Assembly (NCBI GenBank): GCA_005239165.1
Contig: RAPG01000004.1
Coordinates: 62,001-126,000 of the forward strand
DNA from: Allopusillimonas ginsengisoli
GTDB taxonomy: Bacteria > Pseudomonadota > Gammaproteobacteria > Burkholderiales > Burkholderiaceae_B
Direction of reading: 5' to 3'
Length of the DNA: 64,000 bases
Each line of letters begins with the position of its first letter. Position 1 is the stretch's first letter. Made by a program: the position numbers and the translations under genes. The notes beneath the pieces are model-generated. The model made no database searches, had not been told where the DNA came from, and saw only the letters and a list, made by a program, of their open reading frames with translations. This document shows, in pieces, positions 46,657 through 56,686 of the stretch.

Positions 46657-49050
46657 CTAGTTTGGCTCCTGGTTCGAGCCGTGGTCCAGTTTCTCACCTG
46701 ATGAGCCTATAGATATACCTCTAGTTGCAGACGCTGAGGCGGCGCGTGCAGCAATAGCGCGACCTTGCCTGATGTTCTCTAGGCTGTTCTGATTTTCGCT
46801 ATCGTCAAAAAACGTTTCAACCGACTGAGGAAGACGCTGAATCCAGCTCGGGTGTCCTTTATCTTTAACGCCTGCCGCAGTCGACATGTCTGACTGATTG
46901 GGTTTTTCATTCGGTCTGATAACGCCTGCTGCAGCCGGTATCCCCGACAGATTCGGTTGTTCAAGCAGCCCGACAGCGCCTGTTGCGGTGGTTGTGCCCG
47001 GCAGATTCGGTTGCTCTAGCAGACCGACTATGTCTTCGACTGGAATAATGACCAAAGGGCCAGGCGTGGCTGCCACATACTTCAGAATGGCCTGTCTTGG
47101 CGCTGCGGCGCTGTCGGGCTCTACTTCATTGGGTGGCAGCCTGGACAACAATGCTGACTTGTCTGCATTTCGGTCTGTGCGCTGCTGATCGGCCTGTTGC
47201 GGTGTCACTTGCCCCATCCGCTCCCGCCAACATACATCTGTGCCGGCCCACCAGCCTTCTATCGTCGGCAGATCATGGGTGGTTGTGGTTGCCATGGCCC
47301 AGTCAGACCACTTACCCTGCTCTTCGAACCACAACACGCTGGTACCCAGTACGCCTTTTTCTTGCAGATGCGAATTAAAGTCGGGCGGGACCGTTCCCAG
47401 ATTTTCACCTATCACAATGGCACTGTGCCGCCATGCTTCAAGCACGAGCAATCGGAGCATATCCTGGAAAGGATAGCGAAGATAAACGCCTTCGTGGGCC
47501 TGCGCCCCCTTAGGCACTAGCCACATGCGCGCCAGGCCCATAATATGATCCATGCGTATGCCGCCAGCATGACGCAAATTAGCGCGCAAGGTTTCAATAA
47601 ACCCCATATAGCCATTGCTCTGCAAGGCATGTGGCGAAAACGCGGTAATACCCCAACTCTGGCCTTGCGGCTGGAACACATCGGGGGGCGCACCCACCGA
47701 GACGTTGTGCAGTATTTCGCGTTGTCGGCTCCAGGCGTGACTGCCTCGCGCGTCGGTGCCAATGGCCAGGTCGGTAATTAAACCCACTGACATACCGCTG
47801 CCGCGAGCTGCAGCCTGCACTGCAGCCAGCCCTTTGTCAGCAAGCCATTGCGCAAAACAATGAAAATCTACATCGTTGCGATGCTCTTCCGCAAAGCGTC
47901 CGGCCGCCGCGCCTTCTGGATCGTGCAACGCTGCAGGCCAGTCTTGCCAGCCGCTTTCCGGGCCAAGTGTTTGGCAATACACAGCTGAAAGCGCCTCATA
48001 GCGAGCATGGCTCTCGAGTGCCTCGCCACTCTCTGTGCAGAAGCGGCGAAAGTCTCGCGCTGCTGCGTGGTCACCGTGTTGGTCAAACCGGGCAAAGCAT
48101 TGCCGCAACATGGCCAGATGGGCGTGCATATGTGCAGGCCAGTTTATGGTGTCACCCATGCCTTCCGGCTGATCTTGCGTCCCGTCGCTCAGACCGGGCC
48201 CATTCAAACCTGCATGGCCAGCCCGTCCCCTCAACGTAGTGGCCCGCCCCGCGTGAGTGTTTAGCCCATCGACGGTCGCAGCGAGCCCGCTTATAACTGT
48301 TGCATCAGCATAAGCCACGTTCAGAAACAAACGACTTGATGGCGAGTACGGACTGTAGCGCTGCGGCGCGGCAGTGAACAGCGCATGCACAGGGCTGATC
48401 GCCACGGCGCTTGCTCCTGCATGCCCTGCCCGCGCGACAAAATCAGCCAGCACGGAAAAATTACCGGCATGATTTCCCGTTTTTCGTCCATGCAGGCTGT
48501 ACACCTGCGCCGCAATGCCCCAGGCCAGTGCCTGTGCGCGGCTGCTGTTGGTGCTGTTGCTGCTGTTGGTGTTGGTGTTGGTGTTGGTGTTGGTGTTCGG
48601 CAACGGTGCAGGACACCGCAGAGGACACACAGCAAGCGCAATGCAGACATCGCCTATATAGAGATGGTGGTAGCCTGGTTCGTAAATGGGAGCAATGCGT
48701 GCTACTCCGGGTTCCCGCCACGTTGTCGCACCGTCAACACGCCGGCCCGACTCAAGTACCAACTGGCTGTTGATATTGCCTTCCCAGGGAAAATCCAGTA
48801 TTTGCCCGACATCAATAACCCACAGTCTCCCTGCTCCGCTGCCGGGCTGGGGCAATCTGGCCTCCAACAGCCGGCGGTGGCTGTTTTGAATCTGCGCGGG
48901 CGTGGCACACGGAAATCCCAATGCAACTAGCAAACTGCGCAGGCTGTCGTCGCTGACCTCTTGCGTTTCACCAAATACATCTTGCCAAACAGGCACCAGC
49001 CCCGCTGCGACGGCCAACTCCCGCAATGAATTGTTTGCCTGCCTTGTCAT
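46657..49050 (-). CDS. malQ: 4-alpha-glucanotransferase (amylomaltase), with repeat insertions
   Basis: A 797-residue MalQ that moves alpha-1,4-glucan chains. GH77 landmarks are the nucleophile Asp in GGIRMDHIMGLARMWLVP, the acid/base Glu in SAIVIGENLGTVPPDF, and THDLPTIEGWWAGTD. The N-terminal domain found in proteobacterial MalQ is present. Two odd parts exist: a (Asn-Thr)n tract with NSSNSTNSS near residues 150-170, coded by a hexamer array, and a threefold 18-residue repeat at the normally single VxGLLEQPNLPGT site near residues 675-728. The C-terminal 50 residues are also low in complexity. ATG follows the glgX stop directly (TGAATG), so translation is coupled. Confidence 0.93.
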   Translation of the reverse strand: MTRQANNSLRELAVAAGLVPVWQDVFGETQEVSDDSLRSLLVALGFPCATPAQIQNSHRRLLEARLPQPGSGAGRLWVIDVGQILDFPWEGNINSQLVLESGRRVDGATTWREPGVARIAPIYEPGYHHLYIGDVCIALAVCPLRCPAPLPNTNTNTNTNTNSSNSTNSSRAQALAWGIAAQVYSLHGRKTGNHAGNFSVLADFVARAGHAGASAVAISPVHALFTAAPQRYSPYSPSSRLFLNVAYADATVISGLAATVDGLNTHAGRATTLRGRAGHAGLNGPGLSDGTQDQPEGMGDTINWPAHMHAHLAMLRQCFARFDQHGDHAAARDFRRFCTESGEALESHARYEALSAVYCQTLGPESGWQDWPAALHDPEGAAAGRFAEEHRNDVDFHCFAQWLADKGLAAVQAAARGSGMSVGLITDLAIGTDARGSHAWSRQREILHNVSVGAPPDVFQPQGQSWGITAFSPHALQSNGYMGFIETLRANLRHAGGIRMDHIMGLARMWLVPKGAQAHEGVYLRYPFQDMLRLLVLEAWRHSAIVIGENLGTVPPDFNSHLQEKGVLGTSVLWFEEQGKWSDWAMATTTTHDLPTIEGWWAGTDVCWRERMGQVTPQQADQQRTDRNADKSALLSRLPPNEVEPDSAAAPRQAILKYVAATPGPLVIIPVEDIVGLLEQPNLPGTTTATGAVGLLEQPNLSGIPAAAGVIRPNEKPNQSDMSTAAGVKDKGHPSWIQRLPQSVETFFDDSENQNSLENIRQGRAIAARAASASATRGISIGSSGEKLDHGSNQEPN
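46867..47028. repeat. 54-bp x 3 tandem repeat inside malQ
   Basis: Three consecutive 54-base units (46867-46920, 46921-46974, 46975-47028) code for VGLLEQPNLPGTTTATGA, VGLLEQPNLSGIPAAAGV and IRPNEKPNQSDMSTAAGV. The first protein unit contains the LLEQPNLPGT motif present once in other MalQ proteins. The unit nearest the C-terminus is the most diverged. The unit length keeps the frame. Confidence 0.9.
48541..48600. repeat. GTTGGT hexamer array inside malQ
   Basis: Five perfect GTTGGT copies (48565-48594) flanked by GTTGCT/GTTGGTGCT variants. On the coding strand they give the Asn-Thr tract of MalQ. The array is in frame, so gain or loss of units would only change the linker length. Confidence 0.88.
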
Positions 49051-51171
49051 TCAGTCCGCCTCGTCCGGGCCTTCGAGCTTGCCCGCCAGCAATACCAGCC
49101 CATGCGCCCCTACTCTGACTTTAAGGGTGGGTTGCCTGATGGATTCCGTCTGCACTGCTTCAACGCTGGTATCCAGTTCTACCGACATATGTATATCGCT
49201 AGATGGCAGGGCAAAATCTATGGGTTCTTCGCCTGCATTGAGCAAAACAAGTGTGATGTCAATATCATCTGACTGTTGAGCAGCGCGCTGTAAACCCAGA
49301 ACACGGCCCTCGGGGTAGTCCCATGCGGCCTGTGACATGACATTGCCATCCATGTCATACCAGCAAATACGCGGCAGCCCCGGCGTCAGCTCATGATTTC
49401 CGTCTTCAAAACGTGCAAGACGCAACGACGGATGACGACGCCGCAATGCACTGAGTCTGGACACAAAAGCCGTCAGACGTCTTCCTTCGGCAGAATCCGC
49501 CTGCGACCAGTCCAGCCATGAGATTTCATTGTCCTGGCAATAGGCATTATTGTTACCGTTCTGGCTATTGCCGAACTCGTCACCCGCCAGCAGCATGGGC
49601 GTGCCGTTCGAGAAAAAGACACTGGCCAGCATAGAACGCAACACCACGCCGCGCACGCGCAAAATATCGGGATCATCGGTGGGGCCTTCATGGCCCCAGT
49701 TGTGGCTATGGTTTTCGCCATGCCCGTCGTTATTCTCATCGCCGTTGGCCTCGTTGTGCTTATCGTCATACGACACAACATCGGCAGCAGTAAAGCCATC
49801 ATGCGACGCAATATAGTTAACGGATGCCCACGGACGCCGGTGTCTATGATCAAAAATTGCAGGAGAGCCTATCAGCCAGTCAGCAAGTTCACCGCGCAGA
49901 CCAGCCTCGCCCTTCCAGAAACGGCGTATGCCATCACGATAGTGGTCATTCCACTCGGCAAACCCTGGCGGGTGCTGGCCCAGCTGATAGCCATCGGGGC
50001 CGATATCCCAGGGTTCTGAAATCAGCTTGAGACGCGACAAAATCGGATCTTGCAAAATCGCATCAAAAAAACCAGACCCGGGATCAAAGCCTGTACCTTC
50101 GCGGCCCAGGGTCACGCCCAGGTCAAAGCGAAAGCCATCGATGCGATAACTTTGTGCCCAGTAGCGCAATGAGTCCATGACCATTTGCAGCACACGGGGG
50201 TGGGACAGATTGACAGTATTGCCGCAACCCGTATCGTTGATGTAGTACCGCTCATCACCGGACACAAGCCGGTAATAGCTGGCGTTATCCAGGCCTCGCC
50301 ACGATAGCGTGGGCCCCAGTTCATTACCTTCGCAGGTGTGGTTATAAACTACGTCAAGAATCACTTCAATGCCTGCATCCTGAAGCCGGCGTATAGCCAT
50401 ACGCAAATCGTTGCCGTGACCATTGGTCAGGTAGGACAACTCAGGCGCAAAAAATGCAAGCGTGTTGTAACCCCAATAATTTTTAAGGCCTCGTTCAACC
50501 AGAAAGTGGTCATTCAAAAATGCATGAACAGGCAGCAACTCAATCGCCGTCACACCGAGAGCGTGCAAATGATCAATAAAATGCGGATGGGCCAGCCCGT
50601 CGGCGTTGCCGCGCCACTCGGGGCGTAACCTCTCACGCTGCTGCGAAACACCGCGAAGATGTGCCTCATAAATAACCGTCTCTGCCCAGGGCGTGCAGGG
50701 ACGTGCCCGCTCGCCCCAGTTGACGTTATCGTTGCTTACCACGCATTTGGGCACAAAGGGTGCGGAATCTCGCTTATCAAGACTCAAGTCCGATTTAGAG
50801 TGCCGTACCCGGTATCCGAACAGTGCATCCGACCAGCGTAACTTCCCTTCCAGCTTTCGTGCATAGGGATCAACAAGCAGCTTCTGCGGGTTAAAACGGT
50901 GGCCATTTTTGGGGTCATAAGGGCCATACGCCCTCAAGCCGTAAACCAGGCCAGGTCCGGCGTCAGGCAAATAACCATGCCAAATCTCATCGGTGCACTC
51001 AGGCAGGCTGTAACGTTTAATCTCTTTACGACCCTGCGCATCAAAAATGCACACTTCGATTTTGCTGGCGTTCGCCGAGAAAACCGCAAAGTTGACACCC
51101 AGACCGTCGCTGGTGGCGCCAAGGGGGTAAGGCAGGCCTGGGTCAAGCTTGTCGGCAAGTATCATGCGCAT
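49051..51171 (-). CDS. glgX: glycogen debranching enzyme GlgX
   Basis: A 706-residue GH13 isoamylase-type enzyme. An N-terminal CBM48 domain (PLGATSDGLGVNFAVFSANA) is followed by the barrel with VYNHTCEGNELGPTLSWRGL, nucleophile Asp in IDGFRFDLGVTLGRE, acid/base Glu in LKLISEPWDIGPDGYQLG and VNYIASHDGFT. It removes alpha-1,6 branches. It starts three bases after the glgB stop and abuts malQ, which would process the freed linear chains. Confidence 0.95.
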   Translation of the reverse strand: MRMILADKLDPGLPYPLGATSDGLGVNFAVFSANASKIEVCIFDAQGRKEIKRYSLPECTDEIWHGYLPDAGPGLVYGLRAYGPYDPKNGHRFNPQKLLVDPYARKLEGKLRWSDALFGYRVRHSKSDLSLDKRDSAPFVPKCVVSNDNVNWGERARPCTPWAETVIYEAHLRGVSQQRERLRPEWRGNADGLAHPHFIDHLHALGVTAIELLPVHAFLNDHFLVERGLKNYWGYNTLAFFAPELSYLTNGHGNDLRMAIRRLQDAGIEVILDVVYNHTCEGNELGPTLSWRGLDNASYYRLVSGDERYYINDTGCGNTVNLSHPRVLQMVMDSLRYWAQSYRIDGFRFDLGVTLGREGTGFDPGSGFFDAILQDPILSRLKLISEPWDIGPDGYQLGQHPPGFAEWNDHYRDGIRRFWKGEAGLRGELADWLIGSPAIFDHRHRRPWASVNYIASHDGFTAADVVSYDDKHNEANGDENNDGHGENHSHNWGHEGPTDDPDILRVRGVVLRSMLASVFFSNGTPMLLAGDEFGNSQNGNNNAYCQDNEISWLDWSQADSAEGRRLTAFVSRLSALRRRHPSLRLARFEDGNHELTPGLPRICWYDMDGNVMSQAAWDYPEGRVLGLQRAAQQSDDIDITLVLLNAGEEPIDFALPSSDIHMSVELDTSVEAVQTESIRQPTLKVRVGAHGLVLLAGKLEGPDEAD

Positions 51172-51174
51172 TTT

Positions 51175-53172
51175 TTATCCTTCTGCTGTAAAGACCACCG
51201 TCGCCAGGGGTGGCAGCAGCAGTGAAAGCGACTGCGCATAACCGTGTGAGGCAATCTCTTCAGCCTGAACACCGCCCTGGTTGCCCAAGTTGGACCCGCC
51301 ATAGTGGTCCGCATCAGTATTGATCACTTCACGCCATCTGCCCGCACGGGGTACACCAATACGATAGGCCTTGCGCGGCACAGGCGTCATATTGCTGACA
51401 ATCAGTACATGGTCCTCTCGGCTGACACGTAAAAATGCAAAGACGCTGTTGCCGCTATCGTCGCCGACAACCCAGGAAAATCCTTCCGGGACGGCATCCG
51501 TGCCATACAGTGCGGGTGTAGTGACATAAAGTGCATTCAGGTCTCTGACCAGCCGTTGCACCCCAGTATGGGGGCTATTATGCTCACCAGGACACTGCAG
51601 TATGGGGCCACAGGCGGGCACAGCCTGCCCTCCGTCAGTGTCCTTTTCAACGATATCGGAACCCAGGCAGGCCCAGTCAATTTCACCATCGTGATCCCAT
51701 TCGCGCCACTGCCCGATTTCATCACCCATGAAAAGCAGCTTCTTGCCCGGGTGGCCCCACATAAAGCCCAGATAAGCACGCAGATTCGCAAAGCGCTGCC
51801 AGCTGTCGCCGGTCATTTTTTCGATCAGCGAGCCCTTGCCGTGCACCACTTCATCGTGTGACAACGGCAAAACAAAGCGCTCAGAGTAAGCATAGACCAG
51901 ACCGAAGGTCATGTCGTTGTGGTGATGGCGCCGGTGCACAGGATCCCTCTGCATGTAGTGCAGTGTGTCGTGCATCCAGCCCATGTTCCATTTGTAGTCA
52001 AACCCCAGCCCTCCGTCTTGCACCGCCGTCGTGACACCAGGCCATGCCGTCGATTCTTCGGCAATCATGATTGCACCAGGGCATTCCTGTTTGACCAGGC
52101 TGTTCAGATCGCGCAGAAACTGCACCGCCTCCAGGTTTTCGCGACCGCCATAGCGATTGGGTATCCACTCTCCTGCTTCGCGGCTGTAATCAAGATAAAG
52201 CATGGAAGCCACGGCGTCTACGCGCAGGCCATCTACATGGTAGCGGCTCAGCCACTCGAGGGCGCTGGCCATCAAAAAATTGCACACCTCGTTACGGCCC
52301 AGGTTGTAGATTAAGGTGTTCCAGTCAGGATGAAAGCCTTGGCGTGGGTCAGCATGCTCATACAAGGCCGTGCCATCAAAGCAAGCCAGGCCATGGGCGT
52401 CAGAGGGGAAGTGTGCCGGCACCCAGTCCAGAATCACCCCGAGGCCAGCTCCATGACAACGGTCTACAAAGGCGGCAAACTGCTCCGGCGTGCCGTAACG
52501 GGCAGACGGCGCAAACATGCCGAGCGGCTGATAGCCCCAAGAGCCTGTAAACGGGTGCTCAGTGATGGGGAGCAGTTCAATATGTGTGAAACCCATGTCG
52601 ACGGCATAGCGGATGAGCTGATCGCCTATGGTTTTCCATACGCTACCCTCTCCCTGATGTCGCATCCAGGACCCCATATGCACTTCATAAATAGCCAAAG
52701 GTGCGTCTGACGCCTGATTTGCGGCTCGCGCAGCCATCCAGCTTTCATCTGTCCAGTCAAAGACGGCAGGGTTTGCGACAACCGACGCCGTGGCTGGGGG
52801 CAGTTCGGCCTGCCGGGCGTATGGGTCGGCCTTGAGCGGCAAGACCTGACCATCAGGTCCATGCAGCAGGTACTTGTAGAGTGCACCGGGCCCGACATCA
52901 GCGATAAACACCTCCCATACGCCGCTGCTGCCCTGAGGTTTCATGGGGTCGCGCATGCCGTCCCAGTCGTTGAAATCACCAACAACAGACACACTGCGGG
53001 CGTTGGGCGCCCATACAGCAAACCTGACACCGGCTTTTGCATTCAGCATAGTGGGGTGCGCACCCAGACGGTCAGCAATCTGGAGATGCCGGCCTTCACC
53101 GATAAGATGCAGATCCAGCTCCCCCAATGGAGGCGAAGCTGAATTGACGACGCGGTGTATTGTGCGGGTCAC
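51175..53172 (-). CDS. glgB: 1,4-alpha-glucan branching enzyme, with an unusual insertion
   Basis: A 665-residue GlgB. It has the CBM48 part ([20 protein letters not shown]), [11 protein letters not shown], nucleophile Asp in [20 protein letters not shown], acid/base Glu in [15 protein letters not shown] and [16 protein letters not shown]. Where relatives read EIDWxLLDYPxHxGVQRxxRDLN, this protein has about 30 extra residues between [11 protein letters not shown] and [12 protein letters not shown], with two cysteines (near 51600-51660). It lacks the N1 domain of the 730-residue E. coli enzyme. The GTG start at 53172 overlaps the upstream stop (GTGA). Confidence 0.94.
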   Translation of the reverse strand: MTRTIHRVVNSASPPLGELDLHLIGEGRHLQIADRLGAHPTMLNAKAGVRFAVWAPNARSVSVVGDFNDWDGMRDPMKPQGSSGVWEVFIADVGPGALYKYLLHGPDGQVLPLKADPYARQAELPPATASVVANPAVFDWTDESWMAARAANQASDAPLAIYEVHMGSWMRHQGEGSVWKTIGDQLIRYAVDMGFTHIELLPITEHPFTGSWGYQPLGMFAPSARYGTPEQFAAFVDRCHGAGLGVILDWVPAHFPSDAHGLACFDGTALYEHADPRQGFHPDWNTLIYNLGRNEVCNFLMASALEWLSRYHVDGLRVDAVASMLYLDYSREAGEWIPNRYGGRENLEAVQFLRDLNSLVKQECPGAIMIAEESTAWPGVTTAVQDGGLGFDYKWNMGWMHDTLHYMQRDPVHRRHHHNDMTFGLVYAYSERFVLPLSHDEVVHGKGSLIEKMTGDSWQRFANLRAYLGFMWGHPGKKLLFMGDEIGQWREWDHDGEIDWACLGSDIVEKDTDGGQAVPACGPILQCPGEHNSPHTGVQRLVRDLNALYVTTPALYGTDAVPEGFSWVVGDDSGNSVFAFLRVSREDHVLIVSNMTPVPRKAYRIGVPRAGRWREVINTDADHYGGSNLGNQGGVQAEEIASHGYAQSLSLLLPPLATVVFTAEG

Positions 53173-56100
53173 GCAAGCACCTCTTTTGAATCTGATGCGG
53201 GTTGCTTCATGATACGGCACACGACGCGATGCAGGCCAGCCAGGGGAATAGGCAACCACTCTGGGCGATGCGCCGCTTCATAGCAAACCTCGTACGCGGC
53301 TTTCTCCAGCAGGGCCAGATCCAGCAAGCCATGGTCTCCTGCCTCAGGCCATGAGGCCGCCGTCGAGGGAGTCATCACCGGCGTGATGACAGCCGGGGCC
53401 GCCTGGGGGCCTACCGCCTCATCCATGGCTTTTGCATAGCCTTCCAGAAAAGCGCTGCTTGCACTTTGGCAAAACCGTTCGAGCAGTTCCTGACGCAGCA
53501 TTTGCAAGGTGGCTGCCGCAGGCCCTGTGTGGGGTTCCTGATCATTCCCGTCATCGGGTGTGCCCGAGGACGAAGGAACGACATCGATGGCCTGCGCTAC
53601 AAACGATGCCGAAGCATAGTCAAAGGAACGAAGCATGCCTGCGACATCGCGCCACGGCGTTGCTTTAAGCCTGCGTTCGGCGAGCGGGCGCACCGGCTCG
53701 CCTTCGAAATCAATAAGGTAGACGTCGCCCTGCGCGATCAGCACCTGGCCAAGGTGAAAATCGCCATGAATACGGGTGCGCTGGGTACCCACCAGTCGCT
53801 TGGCGCGCTGCTCCAGAGTCTTGAGCAGCGCCGGACGCAAGCTCTGCAACTCGCGCAGTTGTGCCTGGCCCGCAGCCGGCAGCGCAGCACCGGCGTTTGC
53901 CGAAATCTTAAGCGCCTCGCCGACCCTGCGCTGGATGGCTTTGGACCACGCCCGTGCATCACGGTCTGTGGCCGTTTCGGGTTTAAATGCCGGATCGGAG
54001 GCCGGCTGCGCCAGAACGGCGTGCATCTGAGCCAGACGACGACCTATCGTAGCCGCCACGGCCCGGTAGCTGAGCAGTTCTTCCTCGTAGTCGGCTTCGC
54101 TTTCCAGCGTCAGTGCGGCATTATCAAGAATACGTTTCAGGTAGTCCTGGGTCCATGCCCACGCATCGCCCTGATTTTCAATATGTTGATGCAGCAAGGC
54201 TAGCGTGTGGGCGGTGCCGCGCGCATCCACACGCTGCATCTCGCCCAACAGTGCTGCCACATTGCCAAAACCGTTCTGACTGAGCCAGCGTGTCATTTCG
54301 GCCTCAGGATGCACGCCAGGCACGATATGGCGCACGATTTTCAGTATGGCCTGCTCGCCCAGCATGACCGAGCTATTTGACTGCTCACCGTGAAACCACG
54401 AAATCTCCATATCTTCGGGCCAGCTCATATCCTGCAACGCTGGCTCAGCACTGAACACCACGCAATCACTGCCTTCGTTCGTTTCCACGGCTATTTGGCG
54501 CTGCTGGTTAAAACTCTCGAGCAGTGCCAGGGCGAAGCCAGGCACGGTATAGGCATCTGTGACCAGGCCAACATCGGACACCCTGCGCACGCGTGCGATC
54601 GCATGGTGGGCCGCCATGCCTGCGGGCGATTCCGACCAAAGCATGGCCATAGGCAAGAAATAGCGACTTGTACTCTCTCCCTGTTCTACTTCAACCTCTG
54701 CCAGCCACATTTCCGTCTGCCCCGGAGTTTGCCCCGAAAACGGCGCTAAATAAGCGATACCAGCAGAGTCGGGCTTGCTGCTACCGGGAAACCAGCGCTG
54801 CCGCGTCAAGTACTGGGGCAGAACGTCTAGTGCCAACTGGCGGCGCGTATCTTCAGTGAAAGGATGACTGGCGCGCGAACGCCACACCAGCGTGACGTAG
54901 TCTGGCACCTGCTCTGGTGCACTGGCGTGCCACACTGGCGGTGACGCGCTGGTGCTTAGATCAAACCAATAAAAGCCATACGGAGGTAAGGTCAGTAAAT
55001 AAGGAAGTTCGCCAATCGTCGGAAAGGCTGTGCCGCCCAAGAGCTCTATAGGCACTCTGCCTGCCATCAGCGGCAGATTCAGCTCCACCGGCTGAGATGC
55101 ATCAGACAGGTTCGCCACGCACAACAACGCCACGCCCTCGTACTCCCGCAAATAAGCCAGTATTTTGCGGTTGCCGGGAAACAGAAAACGCAGACTGCCG
55201 CGACCAAAAACATGCGTCTGCTGGCGTTTGGCCAGCATGCGGCGGGTCCAGTTAAGCAGCGAATGTGGATCGCGCTGCTGCGCTTCGACGTTGACGGCCT
55301 CATAGCCATAAAGAGGCCCCATCAGCACCGGCAACTGCAGACGCTCGGGGTCAGCACGCGAAAACCCGCCATTGCGATCAGGCGACCACTGCATAGGCGT
55401 GCGCACTCCATCACGGTCGCCTAAATGGATATTGTCACCCATGCCTATTTCGTCGCCGTAGTACAACACAGGTGTACCTGGCATAGACAGCAGCAAGCTG
55501 TTCATCAGTTCAATGCGGCGCCTGTCTCTTTCCAGTAATGGTGCCAGACGCCGTCGTATGCCCAGGTTGATACGGGCCCGGCGATCCGACGCATACACCT
55601 CCCAAAGATAGTCACGCTCGCTGCTGGTGACCATTTCCAGCGTCAGCTCGTCATGGTTGCGCAGAAAGATGGCCCACTGGCATGTAGCAGGTATCTCAGG
55701 GGTTTGCTGCATGATGTCTGTAATTGGAAAGCGGTCGGCGCGGGCGATGGCCATATACATGCGCGGCATCAGCGGAAAATGAAACGACATGTGACACTCG
55801 TCGCCCTGCCCGAAATACTCTTGCGCATCTTCCGGCCATTGATTGGCCTCGGCCAGCAGCAGCCGACCCGGAAACTCGTGTTCCATGACAGCCCGAATCT
55901 CACGCAGCACAGCATGGGTTTCTGGCAGATTTTCGTTATTGGTGCCTTCGCGCTCAACCAGATAAGGGACGGCGTCCAGGCGCAGCCCGTCTACACCCAT
56001 GTTCAGCCAACAGCGCATTACATTAAGAATTTCTTTAAGCACCTGTGGATTGTCATAGTTCAGATCGGGCTGATGCGAATAAAAACGATGCCAGAAGTAG

Positions 56101-56609
56101 GCGCCCGCCACGGGATCCCATGTCCAGTTCGAGTTCTCGGTATCACAGAAAATAATACGTGTGTCCGCATAAGCCTGATCGTTATCAGACCAGACGTAGT
56201 AATTACGGGCGGCCGATCCCGGCCTCGCGCGGCGCGCACGTTGAAACCACGGGTGCTGGTCCGAGGTGTGATTGACCACCAGCTCGGTAATAACTCGCAA
56301 GCCGCGTGCGTGAGCAGCCCGAATGAAGTGGCGCACATCAGGCAAATTTCCGTAGCCTTCATGTACGCCCCGGTAATCAGCGATGTCGTAGCCATCGTCC
56401 CGCCGTGGAGATGGGTAAAACGGTAACAGCCACACCGTATTGACGCCAAGTTCGGCAATATAGTCCAGCTTGCTGATCAACCCTTTGAAATCCCCTTCCC
56501 CGTCATTGTTGGCATCAAAAAAAGATTTCACATGCAATTGGTAGATCACAGCATCTTTGTACCAAAGCGGGTCATTCTGCTGAACTGTCGTCGATTTGAC
56601 TGGCTCCAC
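53169..56609 (-). CDS. treS: trehalose synthase / maltokinase fusion
   Basis: A 1146-residue two-part enzyme. Residues about 1-560 are TreS (GH13): [20 protein letters not shown], nucleophile Asp in [17 protein letters not shown], Glu in [13 protein letters not shown] and [11 protein letters not shown]. Residues about 600-1140 are maltokinase (Pep2/Mak), with the phosphotransferase catalytic loop [14 protein letters not shown] and the metal Asp in [10 protein letters not shown]. TreS turns trehalose into maltose and the kinase makes maltose-1-phosphate, the substrate of GlgE encoded just upstream. A Ser/Pro-rich low-complexity stretch lies near residues 1045-1065. The GTG start has AGGAG at good spacing. 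Confidence 0.95.
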   Translation of the reverse strand: MEPVKSTTVQQNDPLWYKDAVIYQLHVKSFFDANNDGEGDFKGLISKLDYIAELGVNTVWLLPFYPSPRRDDGYDIADYRGVHEGYGNLPDVRHFIRAAHARGLRVITELVVNHTSDQHPWFQRARRARPGSAARNYYVWSDNDQAYADTRIIFCDTENSNWTWDPVAGAYFWHRFYSHQPDLNYDNPQVLKEILNVMRCWLNMGVDGLRLDAVPYLVEREGTNNENLPETHAVLREIRAVMEHEFPGRLLLAEANQWPEDAQEYFGQGDECHMSFHFPLMPRMYMAIARADRFPITDIMQQTPEIPATCQWAIFLRNHDELTLEMVTSSERDYLWEVYASDRRARINLGIRRRLAPLLERDRRRIELMNSLLLSMPGTPVLYYGDEIGMGDNIHLGDRDGVRTPMQWSPDRNGGFSRADPERLQLPVLMGPLYGYEAVNVEAQQRDPHSLLNWTRRMLAKRQQTHVFGRGSLRFLFPGNRKILAYLREYEGVALLCVANLSDASQPVELNLPLMAGRVPIELLGGTAFPTIGELPYLLTLPPYGFYWFDLSTSASPPVWHASAPEQVPDYVTLVWRSRASHPFTEDTRRQLALDVLPQYLTRQRWFPGSSKPDSAGIAYLAPFSGQTPGQTEMWLAEVEVEQGESTSRYFLPMAMLWSESPAGMAAHHAIARVRRVSDVGLVTDAYTVPGFALALLESFNQQRQIAVETNEGSDCVVFSAEPALQDMSWPEDMEISWFHGEQSNSSVMLGEQAILKIVRHIVPGVHPEAEMTRWLSQNGFGNVAALLGEMQRVDARGTAHTLALLHQHIENQGDAWAWTQDYLKRILDNAALTLESEADYEEELLSYRAVAATIGRRLAQMHAVLAQPASDPAFKPETATDRDARAWSKAIQRRVGEALKISANAGAALPAAGQAQLRELQSLRPALLKTLEQRAKRLVGTQRTRIHGDFHLGQVLIAQGDVYLIDFEGEPVRPLAERRLKATPWRDVAGMLRSFDYASASFVAQAIDVVPSSSGTPDDGNDQEPHTGPAAATLQMLRQELLERFCQSASSAFLEGYAKAMDEAVGPQAAPAVITPVMTPSTAASWPEAGDHGLLDLALLEKAAYEVCYEAAHRPEWLPIPLAGLHRVVCRIMKQPASDSKEVLA

Positions 56610-56686
56610 GCTTCACTCCTGTTGCAGTATGTATGGCGTCGCACACGCAAGCGGCGTGCCCGCACCTATAACGGAACCGCACACAT

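Noticed and set aside
46365..46712. 115-residue plus-strand frame with a long serine run
   Set aside because: It is the translation of the 12-bp and 6-bp repeat array, starts inside panD and has no ribosome-binding site.
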